DNA of 64,000 bases from Thermoflexus hugenholtzii (GCF_018771565.1 NZ_CP076326.1:2046001-2110000), one strand, 5' to 3'. Positions 46,597-57,516 are shown, counted from the first letter of the stretch. Numbers and translations are program-made. The notes: generated by a model from the sequence alone, not told the origin.

Positions 46597-49434
46597 ATGG
46601 AAACTTTTTCCTTACACTCGCTGTGGCAGAAGGCGAAAAGAGGAGACTGGATCGTCGGATTGCGGTGGGAGATGCCTGGAGAAGAGCAGCTATGGGAAGC
46701 CTGGATCCGCGCGGCCGCCCGCGCCGGGCATCGCCTGCTCTACTTCCGTCAGGACGGCGCGCTCAGCGGGATCCTGCAAGATCTGCCGGGGACCACCCTC
46801 GTGGACGCCCCACAGTGGAGCCCCAACCTGCGCGCCCGTCTCCTGGACCTGCTCCCCCGGGAAGGCCCCCTGACGGTGGGGCTATGGGAGGACCTGCAGG
46901 GCTTGCTGAGCCAACCGGACCCCTGGGCCGCCTGGGAGATCCTGGAGGCCCTGGATTGGCTCCGGCGGGAGGCTCCGGTGATCTGGTTCACCCTGATCCG
47001 AGGGGATCCGGATACGCTGCCGCTCTTCACCCCACCGGTGCCCCTGGCCTCCTTTATAGTGATCCCGCTCACCCTGCCGCCGGATCCTCTCCTGCTAATC
47101 CTGGCGCTCCGGGAGGAAGATCCGCGACTTCCTCCCGGCCTTTACCGGCTGGTCTTTGATCCCGAGCCCCGGCTGGAGTTCCTCGCGCACACCTCGGTGA
47201 AAGGGCTCCTCCCCTTGTTCGGGATACTGCATCGCCAGCGTCAGCGGCAACACACGCTGGAGCAGCGAATGCGCCTGCTCGCAGCCCTGGCCGAAGGGAC
47301 GCGGTGGTTGCCGGATCTCCCGGCCTTCCTGAACGTTCTCATCCGGGAGCTGGTGGAGCACCTCGAGGTGGATCGGGGGGCCATCGCCCTCCGGGAGGGG
47401 CCGGATCGCCTGCGCATCGTCGCCGAGCACCGGCGGATCGAAGGCCCCTCGGCCCTGGGCGCCGTCATCAACCTGACCGACGATCCTCTCTCCGCCCGTG
47501 TCGTGCAGACGCGCCAGCCCCTCGTCCTCAACAAGATCCAGGATCCGGCCCTCTTCGGCGCCTCCGCCCCCCTGCTGCAGCAGCTTGGGATCCGCTCCAT
47601 TTTGATCGTGCCCATCCCACGGGGGGAAGAGGTCCTCGGCAACATCGGCCTGGACAGCGTCCGCGTGGAGCGCCCGTTCGGGCCGCAGGAGGTCCAGCTG
47701 GTTCAAACCATCGCCGAAGGGGTCGCGGGCCTGATCGAAGGGGCGCAGGCCCTGGAGCGACAACAACGCCTGGCCCAGCTCCTCGAGGCCCTGCACCGGA
47801 TCCTCCGCTCCGCCTTAGAGGTCCAGAACTTTGAGGACTTCCTCCATCAGGTCCTCGCGCAGGCCATGGAGGCCCTGGAGAGCCCCATCGGGGTCCTCTG
47901 GGCCGCGGGGAGGCTCAGCGCGCGCGGGATCTCATCCCCCGTCCTCGAGTCCATTGAGGACACCGTCCGAAAGGAGGGGCTCCGCATCACCGAGACCCTT
48001 GCAGTGTCGGATCACCGGGAGCTTCCTCCGTCTGCCCTGCGAGACGCCCTCTTGCAGGCGGGCATCCGGGCCTCCCTGAGCGTGCCGATCCGGGCCGGCG
48101 AGCGCCCAATCGGCGTCCTGGGCCTGGCCAGCCCGACCCCGCGCCGGTGGAGGCCGGAGGAGATCGCGCTCGCGGAGGCCATCGCGCTGGAGATCGGCCA
48201 TACCGTTGAGCGCATCCGCTTTGTCCGCCATCTGCGCCTGCTCTATCGCCTGGCGGACGCCCTCAGCGGGTTCCGGGATCTGCATGGGGCGCTGCAGCCG
48301 ATCTTTGATCTGATCCGGAGCGAGCTGGTGGCGCGTGAGGTGTGCCTGTATCTCCCCGTGGAAGAAGATCCCTCGACGCTGGCCTGCCGGATCCGCTCGG
48401 CCTCGGGATCACGATCCGTCTTCCCGGCCCGCATGCGCCGGCATGCCATCCCGGCCCTGGAGCCCATATTCCAGGGCCAGGCCCTCTGGTTCACCGATCC
48501 GCCCGGCGCCCCTACCCCCTTTCCCGCCCGATCGCTGGCGCTTCTTCCGTTGAAGCACAAGGGCGAGATCCTGGGGAGCCTGGCCATCGCCTGGGAGAAG
48601 CCGACGGTCTTCGATGTGGACACCCGGGAGTTCCTGTTCCGGGTAGCCGCCCTGCTGACCACGGGGGCGCTCAACGAGCGCCTGTGGCGGCAGCTGGAGC
48701 GTCGCGCCCGTGAGCTCGAAAGCCTCACGGAGTCCCTGCAACAGGCCCTGAAGCTCCGCGAGCAGATGATCCAGAACGTCTCCCATGAGCTGCGGACCCC
48801 CCTGGCGATCCTTCAGGGATACATCGAGCTCATGCGGGAGGAAGCTTTGGGCCCTCTGACGTCGGAGCAACATGAGGCGCTGGAGGTGATGCAGGAGCGG
48901 TTAAATGGGCTCATTCGGTATGTGGAGCTCCTCCTCACCCTTCAGGAGATCCAGGCCGGCGCGCGGTCGCTGAACATCCTGGATCTCCGGGAGCTGGTGC
49001 GGGAGGCATGCCGGGCGTATCAGAGCCGCCTCGATCCCCAACGCCATGCCCTCCGGGTTCACCTGCCGGATCATCCGGTCTGGGTGATGGGGGAAGGGGA
49101 GCGCCTGCTCCTGACCCTCACCGAGCTCCTGGAGAACGCGGTCAAATTCTCCCCGGCGGGGGGGACGATCCAGGTCTCCCTCGCCGTGCAGGGGCCGGAA
49201 GCCCTTCTGGAAGTGCGCGATGAGGGGATCGGCATCCCTGCCGAAGCCATCTCCCGGGTGTTTGAGCCCTTCTATCAGGTCAACGGGGGCACGACCCGGA
49301 AGTTCGGAGGGATGGGAATTGGGCTGACAGTGGTGAAGCAGGTCGTCGAGGCGCATCAGGGTCGCGTGGAGATCGAGAGCGCGGTCGGTCAGGGCACGCG
49401 CGTCCTCCTGCGCCTGCCCATCGTGATCCCATGA
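46597..49434 (+). CDS. Multi-GAF hybrid sensor histidine kinase (soluble)
   Basis: 945 residues, no membrane segment. The first ~200 residues resemble a DICT/nucleoside-like sensory module (SLHSLWQKAKRGDWIVGLRW) and are not confidently assigned. Three GAF-like domains follow (about 230-390, 400-550 and 555-700). Then come a coiled linker, HisKA with the acceptor His in NVSHELRTPLAIL, and HATPase with LTELLENAVKFSP, DEGIGIPAEA and FGGMGIGLTVV. It would integrate several small-molecule or redox signals. No response regulator is adjacent, so output is unknown. The ribosome site is weak and the start is by ORF extent only. Confidence 0.88.
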   Translation: METFSLHSLWQKAKRGDWIVGLRWEMPGEEQLWEAWIRAAARAGHRLLYFRQDGALSGILQDLPGTTLVDAPQWSPNLRARLLDLLPREGPLTVGLWEDLQGLLSQPDPWAAWEILEALDWLRREAPVIWFTLIRGDPDTLPLFTPPVPLASFIVIPLTLPPDPLLLILALREEDPRLPPGLYRLVFDPEPRLEFLAHTSVKGLLPLFGILHRQRQRQHTLEQRMRLLAALAEGTRWLPDLPAFLNVLIRELVEHLEVDRGAIALREGPDRLRIVAEHRRIEGPSALGAVINLTDDPLSARVVQTRQPLVLNKIQDPALFGASAPLLQQLGIRSILIVPIPRGEEVLGNIGLDSVRVERPFGPQEVQLVQTIAEGVAGLIEGAQALERQQRLAQLLEALHRILRSALEVQNFEDFLHQVLAQAMEALESPIGVLWAAGRLSARGISSPVLESIEDTVRKEGLRITETLAVSDHRELPPSALRDALLQAGIRASLSVPIRAGERPIGVLGLASPTPRRWRPEEIALAEAIALEIGHTVERIRFVRHLRLLYRLADALSGFRDLHGALQPIFDLIRSELVAREVCLYLPVEEDPSTLACRIRSASGSRSVFPARMRRHAIPALEPIFQGQALWFTDPPGAPTPFPARSLALLPLKHKGEILGSLAIAWEKPTVFDVDTREFLFRVAALLTTGALNERLWRQLERRARELESLTESLQQALKLREQMIQNVSHELRTPLAILQGYIELMREEALGPLTSEQHEALEVMQERLNGLIRYVELLLTLQEIQAGARSLNILDLRELVREACRAYQSRLDPQRHALRVHLPDHPVWVMGEGERLLLTLTELLENAVKFSPAGGTIQVSLAVQGPEALLEVRDEGIGIPAEAISRVFEPFYQVNGGTTRKFGGMGIGLTVVKQVVEAHQGRVEIESAVGQGTRVLLRLPIVIP

Positions 49435-49524
49435 TCCGGGCGGCCGAACCGGTCGCCCCGGCGATCCCCCGGCCCCGGGCGAGGACCCGGGGCCACCTCT
49501 TAGGGCTTTCCAGTTTCTCCGCAT

Positions 49525-49552
49525 GCAGGGCAACTGCTTGCAGTTGCCCTAC
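49525..49552. repeat. 28-nt palindrome, copy 2 of a REP-like element
   Basis: GCAGGGCAACTGC, TT, GCAGTTGCCCTAC: same length and core as copy 1, with an A-T pair changed to G-C on both arms. It lies in the 304-bp gap between the kinase and the pyruvate oxidoreductase gene. Confidence 0.7.
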
Positions 49553-49631
49553 ATAAAAATTCTGGAAGGCCCCGGCCACCTCCCCTGGATGTGAGCGAAA
49601 GCACCCGGGAGACCTGACGGTCGACACCCCT

Positions 49632-49649
49632 ACCCGGACCGATCCGGGT
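49632..49649 (+). promoter_or_regulatory. Inverted repeat next to a -10 box before the pyruvate oxidoreductase gene
   Basis: ACCCGGA-CCGA-TCCGGGT lies immediately before TATACT (about 49651-49656), some 80 bp before the start. Its overlap with the -35 region makes it a possible operator. No -35 box is visible. The rest of the 304-bp gap holds only the palindrome. Confidence 0.35.
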
Positions 49650-49738
49650 GTATACTTCGCGGAAAAAAGATAACCGGGATGAACCTTCTCGGCCCCGGGC
49701 GGGGCCGTTGGCAGCCCAAGCGAAGAGGGAGGTTTCCC

Positions 49739-52700
49739 ATGGCCCGACCGATGGTGACGGTGGACGGGAACGAGGCCGCCGCCAACGTGGCCTATCAGCT
49801 GAGCGAGGTGATCGCCATTTATCCGATCACCCCCTCCTCCCCGATGGGGGAGCTGGCGGATGAATGGGCGGCGAAGGGACGCCCCAATCTGTGGGGGACG
49901 GTGCCGAAGGTGATCGAGATGCAGAGCGAGGGCGGGGCCGCTGGGGCCATCCATGGGGCCATCCAGACCGGCGCCCTGGCCACCACCTTCACGGCCTCCC
50001 AGGGCCTGCTGCTGATGATCCCCAACATGTATAAAATCGCCGGGGAGCTCACCCCCCTGGTGATCCACGTGGCCGCCCGCACCATCGCCACCCACGCCCT
50101 CTCCATCTTCGGGGATCACAGCGACGTGATGGCCGCGCGGCAGACCGGGTTCGCCATCCTGGCCTCGGGCTCGGTCCAGGAGGCCCAGGATCTGGCTCTC
50201 ATCGCCCACGCGGCGACCCTGGAGTCCCGCGTCCCCTTCCTCCATTTCTTCGACGGTTTCCGCACCTCTCACGAGATCAACAAGATCGAGCTGCTCACCC
50301 CGGAGGACCTGCGGGCGATGATCGATGAGGAATGGATCCGCGCCCACCGGGCCCGGGCCCTCTCGCCGGATCATCCCTTCATCCGGGGCACCGCCCACAA
50401 CCCCGACACGTATTTCCAGGCCCGGGAGGCGGTCAACCCTTACTACCTGGCCTGCCCCACCATCGTCCAGAACGCCATGGACCGCCTCGCCCGCCTGGTC
50501 GGACGTCACTACCATCTCTTCGACTATGTGGGGGACCCGGAGGCGGAGCGGGTGATCGTGCTCATGGGCTCGGGGGCGGAGGTAGCGCATGAGACCGTGG
50601 AGTATCTCAACGCCCGGGGCGAGCGGGTGGGGGTCATCAAGGTTCGGCTTTACCGCCCCTTCTCGGTGGAGCATTTCATCCGGGCCTTGCCGCCCACCGT
50701 GAAGGCCATCGCCGTGCTGGATCGGACGAAGGAGCCGGGCAGCGCGGGGGAGCCCCTCTACCTGGATGTGGTGACCGCGGTGGAGGAGGCCATGGCCTCG
50801 GGCCTCGCCCCCTTCCGGGAGATGCCGCGGATCATCGGGGGGCGCTACGGGCTCTCCTCCAAGGAGTTCACCCCGGCCATGGTCAAGGCCGTCTTCGACG
50901 AGCTGGCGAAGGACCGCCCGCGGAACCACTTCACGGTGGGCATCTACGACGATGTGACCCACACCAGCCTGGAGTTCGATCCCTCGTTCTCCACCGAGGA
51001 CCCGGAGACGGTGCGGGCGGTCTTCTACGGCCTGGGGGCCGACGGCACGGTGAGCGCCAACAAGAACTCCATTAAGATCATCGGGGACGAGACCGATTAC
51101 TACGCCCAGGGCTACTTCGTCTACGACTCCAAGAAGTCCGGCTCGGTGACGGTCTCGCACCTGCGCTTCGGGCCGCGGCCCATCCGCTCCTCCTACCTGA
51201 TCCGCCGCGCCAACTTCGTGGCCTGCCATCAGTTCAACTTCCTGGAGCGCATGGATGTGCTGCAGGTTGCCGAGCCGGGGGCGATCTTCCTGCTCAACAG
51301 CCCCTATGGGCCGGACGAAGTGTGGGACCACCTCCCCCGTTCGGTCCAGCAGGCGATCATCGAGAAGAACCTCCGCTTCTACGTGGTGGACGCCTACCGC
51401 ATCGCGCGGGAGCACGGGCTGGGGCCGCGCATCAACACCATCCTGCAGACCTGCTTCTTCGCCCTGACGAACATCCTGCCCCTGGAGCAGGCGGTAGCGA
51501 AGATCAAGGAGGCCATCGTCAAGACCTACGGCAAGCGGGGCGAAGCCATCGTGGAGAAGAACTTCGCGGCGGTGGATGCCGCCCTGCAGCATCTCCATGA
51601 GGTGAAGGTCCCCAACCGGGTCACCAGCACCTTCGACCGTCGGCCGCCCGTGCCGCCGGAGGCGCCGGAGTTCGTGCAGCGGGTGACCGCCCGCCTGATC
51701 GCCGGGGAGGGGGATCTCCTGCCGGTGAGCGCCTTCCCGCCGGACGGCACGTGGCCCAGCGGGACCAGCAAGTGGGAGAAGCGCAACATCGCCCAGGAGA
51801 TCCCGGTGTGGGAGCCGGACCTGTGCATCCAGTGCGGCAAGTGCGTGATGGTCTGCCCCCACTCGGTGATCCGGGCCAAGGTCTACGATCCCGCTCTGCT
51901 CGCGGAAGCCCCGCCCACCTTCAAGCACGCCCCGGCCCGGTGGCGGGAGTTCAAGGACATGGTTTACACCCTCCAGGTGTCCCCGGAGGATTGCACCGGC
52001 TGCGCCCTGTGCGTGGAGGTCTGCCCGGCGAAGGACAAGTCCGATGTCAGCCGCAAGGCCATCAACATGCGGCCCCAGGCCCCGTTGCGGGAGGCCGAGC
52101 GCCGGAACTGGGAGTTCTTCCTCCAGCTCCCTGAGGTGGATCGGCTGCGGGTGAACGTCGGGCAGGTGAAGGACGTGCAGCTGCTGGAGCCGCTGTTCGA
52201 GTTCTCCGGGGCGTGCGCCGGCTGCGGGGAGACCCCCTACCTCTCGCTGCTCACCCGGCTCTTCGGCGACCGGCTGGTGATCGCCAACGCCACCGGATGC
52301 TCCTCCATCTACGGGGGCAACCTCCCCACCACCCCGTGGACCTACAACCGGGAGGGGCGCGGCCCGGCCTGGTCCAACTCGTTGTTCGAGGACAACGCGG
52401 AGTTCGGCCTGGGGATGCGCCTCAGCCTGGACAAGCAACGGGAATACGCGATGGAGCTCCTGAAGCGGCTCAGCGCGCAGATCGGCGAGGCGCTGGTGGA
52501 GGAGCTCCTGAACGCCGATCAATCCACGGAGGAAGGGATCCGGGCCCAGCGGGAGCGGGTGGGTCTGCTCAAGGCCCGCCTGCAGGCGCTGCCGGACTCC
52601 CCGGAGGTGCGGAATCTGCTAACGGTGGCGGACGCCCTGGTGCGCAAGAGCGTGTGGATCATCGGGGGCGACGGCTGGGCTTACGACATCGGCTACGGTG

Positions 52701-53314
52701 GGCTGGATCACGTGCTGGCCTCGGGCTATGATGTGAACATCCTGGTGCTGGACACCGAGGTCTACTCCAACACGGGCGGCCAGATGTCCAAGGCCACCCC
52801 GCGGGGGGCGGTGGCCAAGTTCGCCGCGGGCGGCAAGCGCGGCCCCAAGAAGGACCTCGCCCTGATGGCCATCAGTTACGGCAACGTCTATGTGGCCCGG
52901 GTGGCCATGGGAGCCAACGACACCCATACCGTCAAGGCCTTCCTGGAAGCCGACTCCTATGAGGGGCCGTCCCTGATCATCGCCTACAGCCACTGCATCG
53001 CCCATGGCTACGATCTGCGCTACGGGATGGAGCAGCAGAAGCGGGCCGTGCTCTCGGGCTACTGGCCGCTGATCCGCTACGATCCGCGGCGGCTGCGGGA
53101 GGGCCTCAACCCGCTTCAGATCGACTCCCGGCCGCCCAGCATCCCGCTCTCGGAGTATATGTATAACGAGACCCGGTTCACGATGCTGGTCCACAGCCGG
53201 CCGGAGATCGCGGAGGAGCTGCTGGAGGAGGCCGAGGAGGAGATCCGCCTCCGCTGGCGGGTCTACGAGGCCCTGGCCCAGATGCCGGTGAACGGGCGGA
53301 ATGGCCGTGCCTGA
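49739..53314 (+). CDS. nifJ: Pyruvate:ferredoxin (flavodoxin) oxidoreductase, single polypeptide
   Basis: 1191 residues, the all-in-one PFOR. It decarboxylates pyruvate to acetyl-CoA and reduces ferredoxin, or runs in reverse. The alpha-type domain (about 1-420) has AIYPITPSSPMGELADEW, and the gamma-type domain follows (ADGTVSANKNSIKII). Two 4Fe-4S clusters are in CIQCGKCVMVCP and CTGCALCVEVCP. The beta-type TPP domain is at the end (CAGCGETPYLSLLTRLFG, IIGGDGWAYDIGYGGLDHVL) with the proximal-cluster cysteines. Start at 49739 has GGGAGG 6 nt upstream. It is followed by a hairpin and the DHOD-like gene, a common pairing. Confidence 0.96.
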   Translation: MARPMVTVDGNEAAANVAYQLSEVIAIYPITPSSPMGELADEWAAKGRPNLWGTVPKVIEMQSEGGAAGAIHGAIQTGALATTFTASQGLLLMIPNMYKIAGELTPLVIHVAARTIATHALSIFGDHSDVMAARQTGFAILASGSVQEAQDLALIAHAATLESRVPFLHFFDGFRTSHEINKIELLTPEDLRAMIDEEWIRAHRARALSPDHPFIRGTAHNPDTYFQAREAVNPYYLACPTIVQNAMDRLARLVGRHYHLFDYVGDPEAERVIVLMGSGAEVAHETVEYLNARGERVGVIKVRLYRPFSVEHFIRALPPTVKAIAVLDRTKEPGSAGEPLYLDVVTAVEEAMASGLAPFREMPRIIGGRYGLSSKEFTPAMVKAVFDELAKDRPRNHFTVGIYDDVTHTSLEFDPSFSTEDPETVRAVFYGLGADGTVSANKNSIKIIGDETDYYAQGYFVYDSKKSGSVTVSHLRFGPRPIRSSYLIRRANFVACHQFNFLERMDVLQVAEPGAIFLLNSPYGPDEVWDHLPRSVQQAIIEKNLRFYVVDAYRIAREHGLGPRINTILQTCFFALTNILPLEQAVAKIKEAIVKTYGKRGEAIVEKNFAAVDAALQHLHEVKVPNRVTSTFDRRPPVPPEAPEFVQRVTARLIAGEGDLLPVSAFPPDGTWPSGTSKWEKRNIAQEIPVWEPDLCIQCGKCVMVCPHSVIRAKVYDPALLAEAPPTFKHAPARWREFKDMVYTLQVSPEDCTGCALCVEVCPAKDKSDVSRKAINMRPQAPLREAERRNWEFFLQLPEVDRLRVNVGQVKDVQLLEPLFEFSGACAGCGETPYLSLLTRLFGDRLVIANATGCSSIYGGNLPTTPWTYNREGRGPAWSNSLFEDNAEFGLGMRLSLDKQREYAMELLKRLSAQIGEALVEELLNADQSTEEGIRAQRERVGLLKARLQALPDSPEVRNLLTVADALVRKSVWIIGGDGWAYDIGYGGLDHVLASGYDVNILVLDTEVYSNTGGQMSKATPRGAVAKFAAGGKRGPKKDLALMAISYGNVYVARVAMGANDTHTVKAFLEADSYEGPSLIIAYSHCIAHGYDLRYGMEQQKRAVLSGYWPLIRYDPRRLREGLNPLQIDSRPPSIPLSEYMYNETRFTMLVHSRPEIAEELLEEAEEEIRLRWRVYEALAQMPVNGRNGRA

Positions 53315-53321
53315 TCAACCC

Positions 53322-53352
53322 GGGGCAGGGCCCCTAAGCGGGGCCCTGCCCC
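53322..53352 (+). terminator. Strong hairpin after nifJ
   Basis: A perfect 13-bp GGGGCAGGGCCCC stem with loop TAAGC, 8 bp after the nifJ stop and before the DHOD-like gene. No U-tract, so it may attenuate or stabilise rather than fully terminate. Confidence 0.5.
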
Positions 53353-53386
53353 TCACTTCCATCCTCGCAGCGCATCGGAGGCTTCT

Positions 53387-54388
<1,002 letters not shown>

Positions 54389-54404
54389 GGGATCCCGGCG
54401 CCGC

Positions 54405-55220
54405 CTATCCCAGCAGCTCCCGCAGTCGCTCGGCCAGCTGACGGGCCACCTCCTCCGGGCTTCCCTCCAGCCGGATGCGCCGGCGCTCCCGGGAGGGGGC
54501 CTGGGCCAGCCCGGAGACCTGCGTGGGGGAACCGGCGGCCCCGATGAAGGCCTCATCGACCTCCAAATCCGCTGCGCTCCAGACGGTCACCCGCTCCGGC
54601 GCGAAGGCCCATGGCTTCCGCCGGTAGTCCATGAAACGGGGCTCGTTGCATCCCGTCTTGACCGAGATCACCGCCGGGAGGGGGACCTCCAGGATCTCAT
54701 ACCCGCCGGGCCGCTCCCGACGCCCCCGTACCACCCGCCGCCAGGGATCCAGCTCGATCTGCGTGACCAGGGTGATCTGATGGAAGCCCAGCCACTCGGC
54801 CAGCCCGGGCGGCACCTGGCCGGTGGCCCCATCCGACGACTCCTCCCCGCAGAAGACCAGATCCACCGGTCCCAGCTTCTCGATCCCCCGGGCCAGGGTG
54901 TAGGTGGTGGCCAGGGTGTCAGCGCCCCCGAACCGGCGGTCGCTGAGCAGGTAGATGTGATCGGCCCCCATGGCGAGCCCCACCCGGAGATAGGGCTCAA
55001 AGAAGGGCGGGCCCATGGAGACGATGGAGACCCGCCCCCCGAAGCGATCCTTGAGCTGCAGGGCCATCTCCAGGGCATTCATATCCGGCGGGTTGATCTC
55101 CGAGCGGGCCCCTGCCCGATCCAGCCGCCGGGTCTCCGGGTCCACCCGCACCTCCTCCGGCTTGGGCACCACCTTCATGCAGACCACGAAATGCCAGTCC
55201 CGGCCGTTCGGGCTCACCAT
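54405..55220 (-). CDS. etfB: Electron transfer flavoprotein subunit beta
   Basis: 271 residues from the ATG at 55220 (GGAGGAGG at 9 nt; an ATG at 55229 directly abuts the SD). Signatures are FVVCMKVVPKPEEVRV, NPPDMNALEMALQLKD, MGADHIYLLSDRRFGGAD, GEESSDGATGQVPPGLAEWLG and LPAVISVKTGCNEPR. EtfB binds AMP, or in bifurcating ETFs a second FAD. Which form applies needs modelling. It is the last gene of the kor-hdr-etf operon. Confidence 0.95.
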   Translation of the reverse strand: MVSPNGRDWHFVVCMKVVPKPEEVRVDPETRRLDRAGARSEINPPDMNALEMALQLKDRFGGRVSIVSMGPPFFEPYLRVGLAMGADHIYLLSDRRFGGADTLATTYTLARGIEKLGPVDLVFCGEESSDGATGQVPPGLAEWLGFHQITLVTQIELDPWRRVVRGRRERPGGYEILEVPLPAVISVKTGCNEPRFMDYRRKPWAFAPERVTVWSAADLEVDEAFIGAAGSPTQVSGLAQAPSRERRRIRLEGSPEEVARQLAERLRELLG

Positions 55221-55257
55221 CGTCTGCATCCTCCTCCCGATCTTTCGGGGCGCATCC

Positions 55258-56298
55258 CTATCCTCGGGCCGGGCCGCCCTCCACCGCCATCCGCTCCGCG
55301 CGCAGGGCCTCGATCAGGGCCGGGATCACCTGCAGGGCATCCCCGACCACGCCGTAATCGGCGAACTCGAAGATGGGAGCCTCCGGATCGTTGTTGACCG
55401 CGATCACAGTCCCGGCGTTCTGGATCCCGACCACGAACTGGAAGGCGCCGCTGGCGCCGCACACGATGGCCACCTTCGGCCGACACACCACGCCGGTCTG
55501 GCCGACCTGGCGCTCCCGGCCGATCAGGCCCTCATCCACCGGCGGGCGGGTGGCCCCCACCTCTCCGCCGAGCAGCTCCGCCAGCTCCCGGAGCAGATCA
55601 AACCGTCCGTGGATCCCTCGCCCTCCCACCACCAGGACCGGCGCCTGGGTGAGATCCACCCCCTGGCCGATCACCCGCTCCACCACCCGGGTGTGGAGAT
55701 CCTCCGGTCGCAGATCCACATCGAGAGGGATCACCGCGCCCGGCCGCCCGGCCTGAGGGGCGGCGAGGGGGAAGACACCCGGCCGCACGGTGGCCATCTG
55801 GGGGCGGTGATGAGGCATGGTGATGAGGGCCACCACGCCCCCGCCGAATCCGGTGACCTCTCCGATCAGCAACCCGCCCTGCTCCGGATCCAGGCGCAGA
55901 TCGGTGCAGTCGGCGGTGAGGCCGGTCCGCAACCGCACGGCCAGACGCCCGGCCAGGTCCCGTCCGTTGGGAGTGGCGCCGCACAGGAAGACGCTGGGCC
56001 GCCCCTGCATCAGGGCCCGGAACGCCATCGCCGTGTGGGCCTCGACCGTGAAGGGCTCGAGGAGGGGATGATCCGCCACCCACACCTCATCCGCCCCCCA
56101 GGCGAAGGCCTGCTCCACCAGGGGCTTCACCCGATGGCCGAGGAGCAGGCCGGCCACCCGCCAGCCGATCCCATCCGCCAGCTCCCGGGCCTTGGAGAGC
56201 AACTCCAGGGACACCCGCTCCAGGACGGCCTGTTCCTGCTCCAGATAGACCCAGATCGCGGGTTGCGCCTCATCGGGACCGTAGAGGGAAGCCGCCAT
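55258..56298 (-). CDS. etfA: Electron transfer flavoprotein subunit alpha
   Basis: 346 residues. The N-terminal ETF domain begins AIWVYLEQEQAVLERVSLEL. The C-terminal FAD domain has VLVVGGRGIHG, ELAELLGGEVGATRPPVDEG, ERQVGQTGVVCRPK, VAIVCGASGAFQFVVGIQ, and NNDPEAPIFEFADYGVVGD. Together with EtfB it carries electrons between dehydrogenases and other carriers. There is no ferredoxin-like N-terminal extension. It starts 33 bp after the iron-sulfur CCG gene and precedes etfB by 37 bp. Confidence 0.95.
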   Translation of the reverse strand: MAASLYGPDEAQPAIWVYLEQEQAVLERVSLELLSKARELADGIGWRVAGLLLGHRVKPLVEQAFAWGADEVWVADHPLLEPFTVEAHTAMAFRALMQGRPSVFLCGATPNGRDLAGRLAVRLRTGLTADCTDLRLDPEQGGLLIGEVTGFGGGVVALITMPHHRPQMATVRPGVFPLAAPQAGRPGAVIPLDVDLRPEDLHTRVVERVIGQGVDLTQAPVLVVGGRGIHGRFDLLRELAELLGGEVGATRPPVDEGLIGRERQVGQTGVVCRPKVAIVCGASGAFQFVVGIQNAGTVIAVNNDPEAPIFEFADYGVVGDALQVIPALIEALRAERMAVEGGPARG

Positions 56299-56331
56299 TG
56301 GGTTTGCCCCCTTTCCGCTGGATGCGACGCA

Positions 56332-57516
56332 TCAGATGCGCAGGTCCGTTCCGGAGGGGCTGACCGCCATGGCCGCGATCTCGGCCACATCCAGCACCCG
56401 TATCCCCTGCACGCCGAGACCCTTCAAGCTGTCCTCCAGGCAGGCCATGCAGAACGGGCAGGCGGTGGCGATCACCTGGGCCCCGGTCTGCAGGGCCTCC
56501 TGAACCCGGAGGTCGGCGAACCGCTCGCCGGCCCGCGTCTCCAGCCACATCCGCCCCCCTCCGCCGCCGCAGCACAGGGCCTCCGGACCGGAGTGGGCCA
56601 TCTCCACCCGTTCCAGGCCGGGGATCGCGTCCAGGATCCGGCGGGGAGCCTCGTATTCGCCGTTGCGCCGCCCCAGGTAGCACGGATCGTGATAGGTGAC
56701 CCGAAGCCGGACCTCCCGGGAGAACCGGAGGCGGCCCTCCTCCAGCAGGCGGGCCAGATACTGGGTGTAGTGATAGGGACGGAACTCCGCCTGGAACCGG
56801 GGGTAGTGATTCTGGAACACATCGTAGCAATGCGGGGAGGTGGTGATGAGCTCCCGCACTCCCGCGTCGGCGAAGATCTTCGCGTTGTTCTGGGCGATCT
56901 CGTAGAAGTAAGGGCGGTGTCCGAGGCTCTTGACGGCCTCCCCGCAGCAGGGCTCATCGTTGCCCAGGGTGCCGAAACGCACGCCGGCGGCCCGGAGGAG
57001 CTGCACCAGGGCGCGGGCGACCTTCTGGGCCCGCCGGTCATAGGCGGAGGTGCAACCCACATAGTAGAGGACCTCGTGCTGGGCCGGATCGAAGCGGGGC
57101 ACCTCCAGGTCGCGGGCCCATCGGACGCGGTAGGAGGGAGGCTGGAACCAGGGATTGTTGTTCCAGTAGACCGACCAGAGCACCGCGGAGAGGCCCCGGG
57201 GGATGCGACGGGTTTCCCAAGCCTGCTCCCGCAAGCTCTGGAAGATCTCGGAGACCGGCACCCCGCGGGGGCACAGGGCCTCGCACTGAGCGCACGCGGC
57301 GCACAACCATAGGTGCTCATCCCCGTCCAGCAGGCCGACCTGGGCCCGGCGCATCATGGCCCGCACGGAGAAGGGCTCATGCCGAACCAGGCCCCAGGGG
57401 CACGCGGCGGTGCAGACCCCACACTGATAGCAGAGGGCCATCGCCCCCTGCGTCTCCCGGAACAGGCGCTCCCACAGCGCCTCGTCGGGGGTCAGGACGG
57501 GCATCTCGAGCATCAC
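56332..57516 (-). CDS. CCG-domain iron-sulfur protein (HdrD/GlpC-like)
   Basis: 394 residues. Two N-terminal 4Fe-4S sites, CYQCGVCTAACPWG and CAACAQCEALCPRG, are followed by two CCG domains: YYVGCTSAYDRRAQKVARAL with DEPCCGEAVKSLG, and YHDPCYLGRRNGEYEAP with ALCCGGGGGRMW and CPFCMACLE. In HdrB/HdrD these domains hold noncubane clusters that reduce disulfides; in GlpC and LctD-like proteins they relay electrons to quinones. There is no membrane domain, so it is a soluble partner. It overlaps the HdrA-like gene by 4 nt and lies between it and etfA, which suggests it links the two. Confidence 0.92.
   Translation of the reverse strand: MMLEMPVLTPDEALWERLFRETQGAMALCYQCGVCTAACPWGLVRHEPFSVRAMMRRAQVGLLDGDEHLWLCAACAQCEALCPRGVPVSEIFQSLREQAWETRRIPRGLSAVLWSVYWNNNPWFQPPSYRVRWARDLEVPRFDPAQHEVLYYVGCTSAYDRRAQKVARALVQLLRAAGVRFGTLGNDEPCCGEAVKSLGHRPYFYEIAQNNAKIFADAGVRELITTSPHCYDVFQNHYPRFQAEFRPYHYTQYLARLLEEGRLRFSREVRLRVTYHDPCYLGRRNGEYEAPRRILDAIPGLERVEMAHSGPEALCCGGGGGRMWLETRAGERFADLRVQEALQTGAQVIATACPFCMACLEDSLKGLGVQGIRVLDVAEIAAMAVSPSGTDLRI

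Noticed and set aside
49280-52522. 1080-codon minus-strand frame opposite nifJ
   Set aside because: Shadow of the pyruvate oxidoreductase gene.
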